NCBI GenBank assembly: GCA_023260975.1
Contig: JALQTK010000008.1
Span: forward strand, 1-64,000
Reading direction: 5' to 3'
DNA length: 64,000 bases
DNA from: Pseudidiomarina sp.
GTDB lineage: Bacteria; Pseudomonadota; Gammaproteobacteria; Enterobacterales; Alteromonadaceae
Under the pieces are notes generated by a model. The model saw nothing but the letters and a program-made list of their open reading frames with translations. It was not told the DNA's origin and did no database searches. Each line of letters starts with the position of its first letter. Within the stretch, counting starts at the first letter, position 1. The translations under genes and the position numbers were made by a program. This document shows, piece after piece, positions 44,268 to 55,100 of this stretch.

Positions 44268-45592
44268 TCATCGAGTTTTTTTGCCGAAAACTCACCGCCA
44301 GCCACGCGCACTTGAAATACCTCGTTTGCGGCGAGCTGCTGGGGCTGTCGAATAACCTGCTGCTGGGCATTGCTCACTACCGCGTAACCACGCGCTATGG
44401 TCTGTAACGGGCTGACCAAATGCAATTGCTGTAACTGCGCCTGCAGGTGCTGTTGGCGCTGCTTGGTTTGCTCGGTCATCACCCGCGTTAAGCGTTGCTG
44501 TAACTGGGTAAATCGTTGCATGGCCGGCTCCAGCAGGCGCTCGGGATGCACCCGTTGTATGCGCTGCTGATACTGGACCAGTTGCCGCTGTTGTAGCTGC
44601 AGAGCACGTCGCATAGCCTGCTGAATTCGACCGCTGAGTTCATCGAGGCGTTGACTATTGAGTTGCATCCGGCGCTGCGGGTCTTGCACCTGCAGACGCT
44701 GCTGGAGTACCTGCAACTGCTGTTGCTGGTTGCGCTGGTAGCGTTGCCAACTGGCGCTGAGGCGCTGCCGTTGTTGCTGCAATTGCTGCAGCCATTGGCG
44801 ACGATCGTGGCTGACTAGCTCAGCCGCGGCTGATGGGGTCGCTGCACGCACATCGGCAACAAAGTCACAAATGGTAAAATCGACTTCATGGCCAATCGCA
44901 CTGATGGTCGGAATAGGGCAACTATGCAGCGCATAGGCCAGTTGTTCGTCGTTAAAACACCATAAATCTTCCAGCGAACCGCCGCCACGCGCGATAATCA
45001 GTACATCGACTTCGTTACGTACTACCGCTCGTTGCAACATGCTTAATAGCTCGGCGGTAGCGGTCTGACCTTGCACCGCGCTGGGGTAAATGATCGCCTC
45101 AATACTGGGGTCACGGCGCTTGAGCACAGCTAAAATATCGCGAATTGCCGCACCAGTTGGTGAGGTAATGATACCGACGCGACGAATCGCTGGCGGCAGC
45201 GGTTGTTTAGCGTCACTGCTGAACAAACCTGCAGCAGCAAGTCGCTGCTTGAGCTGTTCATAGCGCTGTTGCAACAGGCCAGCACCAGCATCTTCCATGT
45301 GCTCAATAATCAGTTGGTAATCGCCGCGTGGTTCGTACACCGTCAGCTTGGCGCGCACCAGCACCTGCATACCGTTTTGTGGGCGCATGCTGACGCGCTG
45401 ATTACTCGTGCGAAACATCGCCGCCTTGATTTGGGCTTGTTCATCCTTCAGGGTTAAATACCAATGCCCAGAGCTAGGCGCGGAAAAATTCGAAATTTCC
45501 CCAACCAGCCAAACCGCGCCAAAGCCACGCTCGAGCATTTGCCGTACTTCGGCATTCAGGCGGGCAACACTAAAAATTTCTGCTTTAGACAT
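44264..45592 (-). CDS. xseA: Exodeoxyribonuclease VII large subunit
   Basis: The 442-residue subunit has an N-terminal OB-fold (LVGEISNFSAPSSGHWYLTLKDE, RTSNQRV), the catalytic domain with RVGIITSPTGAAIRDIL and ARGGGSLEDLWCFNDE, followed by DFVADVRAATPSAAAE, and a long Gln-rich coiled coil (about residues 270-400) that binds several XseB subunits. It degrades single-stranded DNA. It lies divergent from guaB with 100 bp between, the usual order in gammaproteobacteria. Length is normal. Confidence 0.96.
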   Translation of the reverse strand: MSKAEIFSVARLNAEVRQMLERGFGAVWLVGEISNFSAPSSGHWYLTLKDEQAQIKAAMFRTSNQRVSMRPQNGMQVLVRAKLTVYEPRGDYQLIIEHMEDAGAGLLQQRYEQLKQRLAAAGLFSSDAKQPLPPAIRRVGIITSPTGAAIRDILAVLKRRDPSIEAIIYPSAVQGQTATAELLSMLQRAVVRNEVDVLIIARGGGSLEDLWCFNDEQLAYALHSCPIPTISAIGHEVDFTICDFVADVRAATPSAAAELVSHDRRQWLQQLQQQRQRLSASWQRYQRNQQQQLQVLQQRLQVQDPQRRMQLNSQRLDELSGRIQQAMRRALQLQQRQLVQYQQRIQRVHPERLLEPAMQRFTQLQQRLTRVMTEQTKQRQQHLQAQLQQLHLVSPLQTIARGYAVVSNAQQQVIRQPQQLAANEVFQVRVAGGEFSAKKLDD

Positions 45593-45642
45593 TCAGGTTG
45601 GCGCCTTTTGAATTGTAAAATATCAGTTTACTGAAAAGCTCT

Positions 45643-45671
45643 TTGCGAGTAAAATCTGCTCGCAACATAAA
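45643..45671 (+). promoter_or_regulatory. Candidate guaB promoter overlapping an inverted repeat
   Basis: A -35-like TTGCGA at 45643 and a -10-like CATAAA at 45666 are 17 bp apart. The perfect inverted repeat TTGCGAG-N9-CTCGCAA (45643-45649 and 45659-45665) overlaps the -35 and spacer. It could be a purine-responsive operator, but it does not match the PurR consensus closely; regulator unknown. Confidence 0.35.
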
Positions 45672-45692
45672 GCCAGTCAGTGAGATGTTGCC

Positions 45693-47162
45693 ATGCTACG
45701 AATTGCCCAAGAAGCACTTACCTTTGACGATGTACTTCTCGTCCCCGGTCACTCCACCGTATTACCCCATACGGCCGACCTGAAAACCCAGTTAACACGT
45801 ACCATCAGCTTGAATATTCCGCTGGTATCTGCCGCTATGGATACGGTCACTGAAGCGTCGCTCGCTATTGCCTTAGCGCAAGAAGGTGGCATGGGCTTTA
45901 TTCACAAGAATATGACCATTGCTGACCAAGCGGCTCATGTTCGTAAGGTAAAAAAATACGAAAGTGGCGTCGTTACCGATGCCGTAACGGTGACTCCTGA
46001 TACCACTCTAGGGCAAATTCGAGCGCTGGCAGTGGAGCATGGCTTTCATGGTTTCCCAGTGGTACAGCAAAATGGCGAGCTGGTTGGCATTATCACTGGT
46101 CGTGATACCCGCGCTGAAAAAGACGATAGCAAGTTAGTTACCTCGATTATGACCCCCAAGCAGCGCCTGATTACCGTTAAAGCCAACGCCGACAGCGAAG
46201 AAATCTTGGGCTTAATGCACCAGCATCGTATTGAAAAGATCCTGGTGGTCGATGATCAGTTCCATTTGCGTGGCATGATCACCCTGAAAGACTTCACTAA
46301 GGCGGAAAATAAACCGAACGCCTGTAAGGATGAGCTCGGTCGCTTGCGCGTAGGCGCTGCGGTTGGCGTCGGTCCAGGCACCGATGAGCGTATTGCGGCA
46401 TTGGTTGAAGCCGGTGTTGATGTGTTGTTGATCGACACCTCACATGGTCACTCGCAAGGGGTTATTGACCGCGTCACCAGCACCCGCAAAGCCTATCCTG
46501 ATTTAGCCATTATTGCCGGTAACGTAGCCACTGCTGAAGGCGCCAAAGCCTTAGCCAGTGCTGGGGTTGATGCGGTCAAGGTCGGTATTGGTCCAGGCTC
46601 AATTTGTACCACCCGAATTGTTACCGGTTGTGGCGTTCCGCAAATCACTGCGATCAGCGATGCGGTAGAAGCACTCAAAGGCACCGGCATTCCAGTCATT
46701 GCCGACGGTGGCATTCGTTTCTCTGGCGATATCGCCAAAGCGATTGCGGCTGGTGCAGCCTGTGTGATGGTCGGCAGTATGTTGGCCGGTACCGAAGAGG
46801 CTCCGGGCGAAGTGGAGCTGTATCAAGGCCGTTACTACAAATCCTACCGTGGCATGGGCAGTATTGGTGCCATGAATCAACGCCATGGCTCGTCAGACCG
46901 TTATTTTCAAGCCAGTAACGAAGCTGAGAAGTTAGTGCCAGAGGGCATTGAAGGGCGAGTCGCCTACAAAGGTCCAATTGCTACTATTATCCATCAACAA
47001 ATGGGTGGTATTCGCTCAGCGATGGGCTTAACCGGCTGTGCCACTATTGCTGAAATGCAAACCAAGCCAATGTTTGTCAAAGTGACTGCTGCTGGTATGG
47101 GCGAGTCACACGTGCACGATGTGCAAATTACCAAAGAAGCACCAAATTACCGGATGGGCTAA
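45693..47162 (+). CDS. guaB: Inosine-5'-monophosphate dehydrogenase
   Basis: The 489-residue enzyme oxidises IMP to XMP with NAD, the committed step to GMP. The catalytic loop is [11 protein letters not shown] with Cys305, and the mobile flap is seen near [10 protein letters not shown]. Two CBS domains lie between about residues 93 and 205, inserted in the barrel as usual. It is followed after 6-30 bp by guaA, giving the conserved guaBA operon. Length is standard (488 in E. coli). Confidence 0.97.
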   Translation: MLRIAQEALTFDDVLLVPGHSTVLPHTADLKTQLTRTISLNIPLVSAAMDTVTEASLAIALAQEGGMGFIHKNMTIADQAAHVRKVKKYESGVVTDAVTVTPDTTLGQIRALAVEHGFHGFPVVQQNGELVGIITGRDTRAEKDDSKLVTSIMTPKQRLITVKANADSEEILGLMHQHRIEKILVVDDQFHLRGMITLKDFTKAENKPNACKDELGRLRVGAAVGVGPGTDERIAALVEAGVDVLLIDTSHGHSQGVIDRVTSTRKAYPDLAIIAGNVATAEGAKALASAGVDAVKVGIGPGSICTTRIVTGCGVPQITAISDAVEALKGTGIPVIADGGIRFSGDIAKAIAAGAACVMVGSMLAGTEEAPGEVELYQGRYYKSYRGMGSIGAMNQRHGSSDRYFQASNEAEKLVPEGIEGRVAYKGPIATIIHQQMGGIRSAMGLTGCATIAEMQTKPMFVKVTAAGMGESHVHDVQITKEAPNYRMG

Positions 47163-47168
47163 CTCACC

Positions 47169-47201
47169 ATGCAAGAAACCATGCAAGAAACCATGCAAGA
47201 T
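47169..47201 (+). repeat. Tandem 12-bp duplication at the guaA start
   Basis: ATGCAAGAAACC occurs twice in a row (47169-47180 and 47181-47192) and is followed by the related ATGCAAGAT (47193-47201). Each copy begins with an in-frame ATG, so guaA has three possible start codons, encoding a [11 protein letters not shown] series. Confidence 0.9.
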
Positions 47202-48767
47202 ATTCATGCACAGAAGATTCTAATTCTTGATTTCGGCTCTCAGTACACCCAGCTGATCGCCCGCCGGGTGCGTGAGCTGGGCGTATATTGCGAGTTATGG
47301 GCGTGGGATGTTGACGCCGCTGATATTAAAAACTTTGCCCCCAACGGTATTATCCTCTCCGGTGGCCCGGAATCAGTCACTGCTGCTGCTTCACCGCGCG
47401 CCCCAGCGTACGTGTTTGAGGCCGGCGTGCCAGTACTAGGCGTGTGCTATGGCATGCAAACCATGGCAGCGCAGCTCGGTGGCCAGGTGCAAGGTTCAAC
47501 CGAGCGCGAATTTGGCTATGCCCAAGTTGAAGTGTTGCAAGCTACTGAACTGTTTAAAAATATTGAAGACAGCCTGCACAGCAATGGCAACGCACAGTTA
47601 GATGTATGGATGAGCCATGGTGATAAAGTCGTGGTCGCGCCCGACAGCTTCAAAGTGATTGCACAAACACCAACCTGCCCAATTGCTGCTATGGCGGACC
47701 TCGAGCGACGTTTTTACGGCGTACAATTCCACCCCGAAGTCACCCATACCCGCCAAGGCATGCGCATGCTCGAGCAGTTTGTGATTGGAATATGTGGCTG
47801 TGAAACCAATTGGACACCAAGCCAAATTATTGAAGACGCAGTACAACGTATTCGTAACCAAGTCGGCGACGGCAAAGTGGTATTAGGTTTATCAGGCGGG
47901 GTCGATAGTTCGGTTACCGCCATGTTGTTGCACCGCGCTATTGGTTCACAGTTGACGTGTGTATTCGTCGATAACGGCCTGTTGCGCTTAAACGAAGCCG
48001 AGCAGGTGATGGAGATGTTCGGTGATCATTATGGTCTCAACATTGTTCACGTTGAGGCCGAGCAGCGTTTCTTATCCGCCTTAGCCGGTGAGCACGACCC
48101 GGAAGCAAAACGTAAAATCATTGGCCGCGTATTCATTGAAATTTTTGACGAGCAAGCCAGCAGTATTCAAGGCGTCGAATTCTTAGCGCAAGGTACGATT
48201 TATCCTGACGTAATCGAATCAGCTGGCTCGAAAACCGGCAAAGCGCATGTGATCAAATCGCACCACAACGTCGGCGGCTTGCCCAAAGACATGGCACTGA
48301 AACTGGTTGAGCCATTGCGTGAATTATTCAAAGACGAAGTACGCAAAATTGGTTTAGAGCTTGGTTTGCCCTACGAAATGCTCTATCGCCACCCATTCCC
48401 GGGCCCAGGCCTTGGCGTGCGGGTGCTGGCCGAAGTGAAGAAAGAATATTGCGACATTTTGCGTCGCGCTGATCATATCTTCATTTCCGAATTACGCAAT
48501 GCCGGGCTCTACCACGAAGTCAGCCAAGCCTTTGCGGTGTTCTTACCAGTGCGCTCAGTCGGCGTAATGGGCGATGCCCGCAAATACGATTGGGTGGTGG
48601 CGTTACGTGCCGTAGAAACGATTGATTTCATGACTGCACGTTGGGCGCATTTACCGTACGATTTATTAGGTAAAGTCTCCAATCGCATCATCAACGAGAT
48701 CGATGGCATTTCGCGGGTAGTCTATGATATCTCAGGAAAACCACCCGCTACTATCGAGTGGGAATAG
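47193..48767 (+). CDS. guaA: GMP synthase (glutamine-hydrolysing)
   Basis: The 524-residue enzyme converts XMP to GMP with glutamine and ATP. The N-terminal class-I amidotransferase domain has [13 protein letters not shown] and the nucleophile loop VLGVCYGMQ; the synthetase domain has the P-loop [11 protein letters not shown], and the C-terminal dimer domain ends KPPATIEWE. The start shown is the third of three in-frame ATGs created by a tandem repeat; it best matches the E. coli N-terminus (525 residues). Starts at 47169 or 47181 would add 8 or 4 residues. No strong ribosome binding site is visible, so coupling to guaB is likely. Confidence 0.95.
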   Translation: MQDIHAQKILILDFGSQYTQLIARRVRELGVYCELWAWDVDAADIKNFAPNGIILSGGPESVTAAASPRAPAYVFEAGVPVLGVCYGMQTMAAQLGGQVQGSTEREFGYAQVEVLQATELFKNIEDSLHSNGNAQLDVWMSHGDKVVVAPDSFKVIAQTPTCPIAAMADLERRFYGVQFHPEVTHTRQGMRMLEQFVIGICGCETNWTPSQIIEDAVQRIRNQVGDGKVVLGLSGGVDSSVTAMLLHRAIGSQLTCVFVDNGLLRLNEAEQVMEMFGDHYGLNIVHVEAEQRFLSALAGEHDPEAKRKIIGRVFIEIFDEQASSIQGVEFLAQGTIYPDVIESAGSKTGKAHVIKSHHNVGGLPKDMALKLVEPLRELFKDEVRKIGLELGLPYEMLYRHPFPGPGLGVRVLAEVKKEYCDILRRADHIFISELRNAGLYHEVSQAFAVFLPVRSVGVMGDARKYDWVVALRAVETIDFMTARWAHLPYDLLGKVSNRIINEIDGISRVVYDISGKPPATIEWE

Positions 48768-48774
48768 TGGCATT

Positions 48775-50550
48775 ATGACAGTGCTTAGGCTGCTAGTTAG
48801 TTTAACAGCCTTATTGCTGTCATCCTGCGGCGGTGGTGGCTCTGATAGCGGTAGTCAAAGCACGGCTATGCCGACACCGCCCCCTGCAGTGGCCTCGCCC
48901 CCAGCACCGGCGCCGCCAGCGTCGGTCGATAACAGAATCCCATTTACCGCATTCGCCTATGACTATGCGTTGCCAAGTGGACCGCTGACCGTGCGTTATC
49001 AGCTAGCGCCTTACCAAGCGTCGAGCGAGTTTCCAAGTATTTCACCCTATCGCATAGACGACTTCGGTTTTTTCCAAGTTGTCACTGAAGGGCTTAATCC
49101 AGGCTGTCCACGCGAGCAGTGCTTCGAGGAATATGCTGCGCCTGGGCCGTGGAATCATCGCGCTTACCAAATTCTTCCCAGTGATATCAATGGTGATGGG
49201 GTAGAGGACTTCTACCTATTTGAGTGGATTCATGGTACCCGCGAGCCAGCTCCTGACGATTTAGCTCATGCGTTCATTAATGACGGTCATGGACATTTCA
49301 AGTTAGCGAACCAAGACATATTTGCTAGCGGCAAAGCTTGTTTGCATCAAGGCGGTGAGTTTCCGACAGACTCAAGCTCCAAATCAAAACTGAGCGAATG
49401 CGGTTACACGGCAGGTGTGCCAAGACACATTCTGGTTGCCGACTTCAATGGCGATGGCATGGACGATATTTTTGCTGGCATGGCCTTGCATTTAAGTGAC
49501 GCAGGAAAACTTTACAACAGAACGCTAACCCACCTTCCAGAGTATTTTCGCAGTGCCCACATGAGCTTTTTGTTTGCCCATGACCAAATTGCTGGGGATG
49601 TTGACGGCGATGGCGATTTAGATATTTTTATTCCGTCTATTCAGCACACCGAAAAGGGTTTGTGGGGCGATGGTACACCGATATCTGGCTGTGCTGAGTG
49701 TATCGCCACAGTACCATGGTCAGTGCTCATTAATGATGGCACGGGTAGTTTTACGCTCAACCAGAATTTACCGATTTTGGGAGTGGGTGCGGATCATCCA
49801 CTGTTGGTAGATTATTTGTCTTATAGCACACCAACGCGCGGCATATTATGGGCTGGTGGGCCGCCTGATAACCTGTGGGTGACAACTACCGCGATTGCCG
49901 ATTTTGATGGTGATGGCTTTGGCGATATTGCGGTGGGCTGGTTTAATCCAAGTCTAACCGACCAATGGGGATTTCCAGCAAATTCTCTTGGTATGGTTTA
50001 CTTCAATGATGGACAAAATAATTGGACCACCCGCACGCCGATTGCTCTGCCGGCTAATTGGTACGATGCGAATGGTAATGCCAACGATATGATTACCATA
50101 GATTTTGATAGTGACGGCTGGGTGGATATCGTGGTGGCATCGACGAAGCAGAATCCCTACTATGAAGGCCGCGTAATACAGTTTTTTCGTAATCAGCAAG
50201 ACGGCACATTTGTCGATGTGACTGAGCAAGTTCACCCAACCGTTGGGCGTTATGAAAATGGTACTGGCACGCCGCTATGGAACGGTGAAGGACAATTATT
50301 TGCCCGTGACTTTGATGGTGATGGTGATTTGGACATCATTGACACAGTCAGTGAAACCTATGTTCTCATAAATGATGGTACTGGCGTATTTGAACTCAAA
50401 CAGCACAGTTCATTTCCAGCAGTTGACCGCAACGCGAGCGGGCTTTGGCCGATCAATATTAATAACCATGGCTCGCTCGATTTTATAGGTTATCGAACGC
50501 AATGTGATACAGTATCATGCACAACGAACTACTATCAGGTGGTTGACTGA
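48775..50550 (+). CDS. FG-GAP/VCBS-repeat lipoprotein
   Basis: The 591-residue protein has a lipoprotein signal (LLLSSC, lipid on Cys18), a Gly/Ser/Pro-rich linker (to about residue 55), and at least six Ca-binding FG-GAP motifs of the type DxDGDGxxDI: DINGDGVEDF, DFNGDGMDDI, DVDGDGDLDI, DFDGDGFGDI, DFDSDGWVDI and DFDGDGDLDI. This predicts a calcium-binding beta-propeller on the cell surface, of the kind used for adhesion or ligand binding. The start ATG is 7 bp after the guaA stop; an upstream ATG inside guaA is unlikely. No enzymatic domain is seen and the function is unknown. Confidence 0.82.
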   Translation: MTVLRLLVSLTALLLSSCGGGGSDSGSQSTAMPTPPPAVASPPAPAPPASVDNRIPFTAFAYDYALPSGPLTVRYQLAPYQASSEFPSISPYRIDDFGFFQVVTEGLNPGCPREQCFEEYAAPGPWNHRAYQILPSDINGDGVEDFYLFEWIHGTREPAPDDLAHAFINDGHGHFKLANQDIFASGKACLHQGGEFPTDSSSKSKLSECGYTAGVPRHILVADFNGDGMDDIFAGMALHLSDAGKLYNRTLTHLPEYFRSAHMSFLFAHDQIAGDVDGDGDLDIFIPSIQHTEKGLWGDGTPISGCAECIATVPWSVLINDGTGSFTLNQNLPILGVGADHPLLVDYLSYSTPTRGILWAGGPPDNLWVTTTAIADFDGDGFGDIAVGWFNPSLTDQWGFPANSLGMVYFNDGQNNWTTRTPIALPANWYDANGNANDMITIDFDSDGWVDIVVASTKQNPYYEGRVIQFFRNQQDGTFVDVTEQVHPTVGRYENGTGTPLWNGEGQLFARDFDGDGDLDIIDTVSETYVLINDGTGVFELKQHSSFPAVDRNASGLWPININNHGSLDFIGYRTQCDTVSCTTNYYQVVD

Positions 50551-50555
50551 GCGTT

Positions 50556-51962
50556 ATGCCGCTGCGCTGTATTTGTTTTCTTATTATAGTATCAACTAGT
50601 GTTTTGCTGAGTTGCACTCCGGCACCTGCGCCTAACCAACTTGAACAAATTCGCGAGCGCGGGGTACTGCGCGTCGGCACCACCTTATCGCCCACCACCT
50701 ATTATCTGCAGCAACAGCGTCCAGCTGGTCTTGAATATGCGCTAGCGCAACGTTTCGCCAGCGAAATTGGGGTCAGCCTAGAGATGCTGCCACGCTATAA
50801 TTCCAGCGACTTATTTGCCTTGTTAGAGCAGGGAAAGGTCGATTTCATTGCCGCCAGTATTGATCGTACTGCACAGCGTGCACGCAACTATCGGTTTACT
50901 CCGCCTTATCAACAAATTTCGCACTATGTGGTATACCGCCAAGGATCGCGTCTTAAACCACGTGATTTAAGCGCGCTTGATGCCGAGCTGGTGGTGGTTG
51001 CTGATAGTAGCCATGCCGAGTGGCTGCAGCAACAGCAGTTGCCAGAGCTGCAATGGCGCGTTAGCGATGAACATGATGCAGTCGAGCTATTAGGTTTAGT
51101 GATGGCCGGCGATATTGCCTATACCATTGCTGATTCCAATATCTTGGCATTTCAGCGCCAATTATATCCAGATTTGAGTATCGCCTTTGCTATTCGCGAT
51201 AACCTTGATGTCGGTTGGGTTCTCAAGCAGCAGCTTGATGCCTCGTTGTATGACCCGTTGATCAAATTTTTTGGGCAGCTTCGCGATAGTGGCGAATTAG
51301 AACAAATTGTCGACCAACATTTTGGTCATGTTAGTCAGTTTAACTATGCTGACACGACGCAATTTATCGGCGCCGTGGAGACTACCCTACCGTCTTACCG
51401 CCAGCTGTTTCAAACCCATGCTGGTAGCTTAGATTGGCGTTTATTGGCCGCCATTAGTTACCAAGAAAGCTTGTGGAAGCCACGTGCAGAGGCCAGCAAC
51501 GGGCGCCGCGGTATGATGATGTTAAGCTTACCGGCAGCGCAGCAGGTGGGCGTGCGCAGTCGGCTTAATCCAGAGCAAAGCATTCGTGGTGGAGCGCGCT
51601 ATTTTGAGCAAATGCTACAACGTATTCCGGCTCGCATAGCCGAGCCTGACCGCGTGTGGTTTGCCTTGGCTGCTTACAACATCGGCTTGGGTCATCTAGA
51701 AGATGCGCGTATTCTCACCCAGCAACAAGGCGCTGATCCGGATCGCTGGATTGACGTCAGAAAACGGCTACCGTTATTACGCCAGAAAAAATTCTATCGG
51801 CAAAGTAAATATGGTTTTGCCCGAGGCGACGAGCCGGTGCGATATGTCGGGAATATTCGTCGCTATTACGATACTCTAATCTGGTTGGATGAACGGGGAC
51901 TTATTCCAGCTGACCCACTGACAATCGAACTGCCAAGCGGCAGTGGCGATGAGGAGCCATAA
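50556..51962 (+). CDS. mltF: Membrane-bound lytic murein transglycosylase F
   Basis: The 468-residue lipoprotein (LLSC, lipid on about Cys20) has an N-terminal ABC-type solute-binding-like domain (from GVLRVGTTLSPTTYY to about residue 265) and a C-terminal SLT domain with catalytic Glu304 (SYQESLWKP) and the AAYNIGLGHLEDAR motif. MltF cleaves peptidoglycan with formation of anhydromuropeptides and senses cell-wall peptides through its first domain. It begins 5 bp after the FG-GAP gene. In E. coli mltF lies beside purL and tadA, as here. Confidence 0.93.
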   Translation: MPLRCICFLIIVSTSVLLSCTPAPAPNQLEQIRERGVLRVGTTLSPTTYYLQQQRPAGLEYALAQRFASEIGVSLEMLPRYNSSDLFALLEQGKVDFIAASIDRTAQRARNYRFTPPYQQISHYVVYRQGSRLKPRDLSALDAELVVVADSSHAEWLQQQQLPELQWRVSDEHDAVELLGLVMAGDIAYTIADSNILAFQRQLYPDLSIAFAIRDNLDVGWVLKQQLDASLYDPLIKFFGQLRDSGELEQIVDQHFGHVSQFNYADTTQFIGAVETTLPSYRQLFQTHAGSLDWRLLAAISYQESLWKPRAEASNGRRGMMMLSLPAAQQVGVRSRLNPEQSIRGGARYFEQMLQRIPARIAEPDRVWFALAAYNIGLGHLEDARILTQQQGADPDRWIDVRKRLPLLRQKKFYRQSKYGFARGDEPVRYVGNIRRYYDTLIWLDERGLIPADPLTIELPSGSGDEEP

Positions 51963-51965
51963 ATT

Positions 51966-52085
51966 ATGCGTCGAATGAAACGTCTTATCTCAAAAGAACG
52001 CCGGCGGGCGTGGTTGCGCAAACAACGCAGCCTGCAATGTGAACGGCGACAAAAATGGTTCCGTTTGAGTGAGCAAACGGACTGA
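51966..52085 (+). CDS. Small, highly basic protein between mltF and purL
   Basis: A 39-residue frame runs from ATG 51966 to TGA 52083-52085. It is very rich in Arg and Lys (MRRMKRLISKERRRAW at the N-terminus), with three Trp/Phe residues and one Cys, and has no signal peptide. A good GAGGAG sits 9 bp before the ATG, inside the last codons of mltF, so coupling to mltF translation is plausible. The purL promoter overlaps its stop codon. I do not recognise a family; the composition suggests RNA or DNA binding. It may also be chance, as the frame is short. Confidence 0.5.
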   Translation: MRRMKRLISKERRRAWLRKQRSLQCERRQKWFRLSEQTD

Positions 52086-52111
52086 CAGCTGCCACCATTT
52101 AAGACTATAAT
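52082..52111 (+). promoter_or_regulatory. purL promoter
   Basis: A -35 hexamer CTGACA (52082-52087) and a perfect -10 TATAAT (52106-52111) are separated by 18 bp. The -10 ends 39 bp before the purL GTG start codon. No PurR operator was recognised around it. Confidence 0.6.
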
Positions 52112-52150
52112 ACTGACCTAATTTTTGCTCCCAACTCTGGAGACTTTTCT

Positions 52151-55100
52151 GTGGATATTTTACGCGGCGCCCCGGCCTTATCTGAGTTCAGAACTGAGAA
52201 ATTACTGCAGCGTTTGCAGCAAGCCGAATTGCCTATCACAGCGGTCTATGCAGAGTTCATCCATTTTGCCGATGTCAGCGGCAAGCTCGAAAATCACCAT
52301 CACCAGGTGCTGAAAAAGCTGCTTACCTATGGCCCAGCTATGGCTCAACATATCCCTGAAGGTGAGTTATTGGTGGTGGTACCGCGTCAAGGCACTATTT
52401 CGCCTTGGTCGTCAAAAGCCACCGATATAGCCCACAATTGTGGTTTACAGCAAATTCGTCGCATTGAACGTGGTATCGCCTATTATCTGAGTGGCAACGT
52501 GAGCAGCAGCCAAAAAGCTCACGCCGCGGCATTATTGCATGATCGAATGACTGAAATGGTGCTGCATGATATGCATGAGGCACAGCAGTTGTTCGACAGC
52601 AGCGAACCGCGGGTAATGCAGCATGTCGATATTCTGAGCGGTGGACGGGAGGCGTTAACCGCCGCCAACCAGAGCATGGGATTAGCGTTGGCCGATGACG
52701 AAATTGATTATTTATTTGAGAATTTTAGTGCGTTAAAACGAAACCCGAACGATATCGAACTGTATATGTTTGCGCAGGCTAACTCAGAGCACTGCCGTCA
52801 TAAAATATTTAATGCCGATTGGACGATTGACGGCACTGCACAGCTGAAGTCGCTGTTCAAAATGATCAAAAATACCTATGAAGTTACTCCTGACCATGTA
52901 CTTTCGGCTTATAAAGATAACGCTGCGGTTATGGTGGGCTCGGAAGCGGGGCGCTTCTATCCGCATCCAGGTGGCACCGCGGCGGCCGGTGAATATAGTT
53001 ATTTTCATGAGCCTATTCATATTTTGATGAAGGTCGAAACCCACAATCACCCAACCGCTATTTCGCCGTTCCCAGGTGCGGCGACTGGCAGTGGTGGTGA
53101 GATTCGTGATGAAGGCGCCACTGGACGCGGTGCTAAGCCGAAGGCTGGGTTGGTTGGCTTTAGCGTTTCCAACCTGCGTATTCCCGGTTTTGAACAGCCG
53201 TGGGAAGAAGATTTTGGTAAGCCTGATCGAATCGTCACCGCGTTAGACATTATGTTAGAAGGGCCACTCGGTGGTGCAGCCTTTAATAATGAATTCGGTC
53301 GCCCGGCATTAACTGGTTATTTCCGCAGTTATGAAGAGCAAGTAGATAGCCATAATGGCGTTGAAGTACGCGGTTACCATAAGCCGATCATGTTAGCCGG
53401 CGGCCTTGGCAACATTCGCGAAAGTCATGTTGAAAAAGGCGAGATTAGTGTTGGCGCGAAGCTGGTGGTGCTCGGTGGCCCGGCTATGAACATCGGTTTA
53501 GGCGGCGGTGCAGCATCATCGATGGCCTCGGGTAGCTCCAGCGAAGATCTTGATTTTGCTTCGGTGCAACGCGATAACCCAGAAATGGAACGGCGTTGCC
53601 AAGAGGTGATTGACCGCTGTTGGCAGTTGGGTGATAAGAACCCGATTCTATTCATCCATGACGTTGGTGCTGGTGGTTTATCGAATGCCATGCCAGAACT
53701 GGTCAACGATGGTGGCCGTGGCGGTAATTTTGAATTACGTAAAGTACCAAACGACGAGCCCGGCATGGCGCCGCATGAGATTTGGTGTAACGAGTCACAA
53801 GAACGCTATGTGCTGGCTATTGCGCCCGATCGTATGGCGCTGTTCGAGCAATTGTGTGAGCGCGAGCGCGCGCCATTTGCGGTGATTGGTGAAGCCACCG
53901 AAGCCCAGCATTTAACGCTTAATGACAGCCATTTTGGTAATCAACCAATTGATTTACCGCTCAGCGTGTTACTGGGCAAACCACCGAAGATGCATCGTGA
54001 TGTGCAGTCGCTGCAAGCGCAGGGTCAGCCGCTCGTGCGCGATGGTATTAAGCTTAACGAAGCAGCCAAGCGGTTACTGCGATTGCCGGCCATTGCCGAA
54101 AAAACCTTCTTAATTACTATTGGTGACCGCAGCGTCACCGGCCTCGTGGCGCGTGATCAAATGGTTGGCCCGTGGCAAATACCGGTGGCTGATGTAGCAG
54201 TCACGGCGGCGAGTTACGATACCTATGCCGGTGAAGCGATGGCGATGGGTGAGCGCACGCCAGTAGCGCTATTAAATTTTGCCGCGTCGGCGCGGTTGGC
54301 GGTTGCCGAGGCAATTACCAATATCGCTGCGGCCGACATTGGCAGTATGAAACACATCAAATTATCGGCGAACTGGATGTCGGCCGCCGGTCACCCCGGT
54401 GAGGATGCTGGCTTGTATGCTGCTGTTAAGGCTGTGGGTGAAGAGCTATGTCCAGCGCTGGGTATTACTATTCCAGTGGGTAAAGATTCAATGTCAATGA
54501 AGACCCGCTGGCAGCATAACGGCGAAGATAAAGCCGTCACTGCGCCCATGAGCTTGGTCATTACGGCTTTTGGTCGGGTCAATGACGTGCGCCGTACCGT
54601 CACTCCCCAAATTCGCCTCGATAAGGGTGACAGCAAATTAGTTCTGATCGATTTAGGCCAGGGTAAAAACCGCTTGGGTGGTTCAGCATTAGCGCAGGTC
54701 TATCGTCAATTAGGTGATGTGACGCCTGATTTAGACCAACCTGAATTACTCGCGGGCTTCTTCAATGCAACGCAAAAGTTGATCCGCAATAAACAGATTA
54801 TTGCCTATCATGACCGCTCGGACGGTGGTTTGTTTGTGACCGCTGCAGAAATGGCTTTTGCCGGTTATTGTGGCGTTGAAATTGAACTTGATAGCGTCGG
54901 TAGCGATGATTTAGCGGCGTTATACAGCGAAGAGCTAGGTGCCTTAGTGCAAGTGGCTAATGATGACCTCGATGCAGTGCAAGCAGCTTATGCCGAAGTG
55001 GGTTTAGCTGATTGTGTGCATGTGATTGGCCGCCCCGTGCGTGAAGACGTGATTCGTTTTAGTCGCGGCGGTAGCGAGGTGTTGTCCCATTTGCGCAGTC

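Noticed and set aside
44414-44800. Repetitive CTG/CAG-rich DNA resembling a repeat array
   Set aside because: It is the Gln-rich coiled-coil part of xseA read on the plus strand, a normal feature of the protein.
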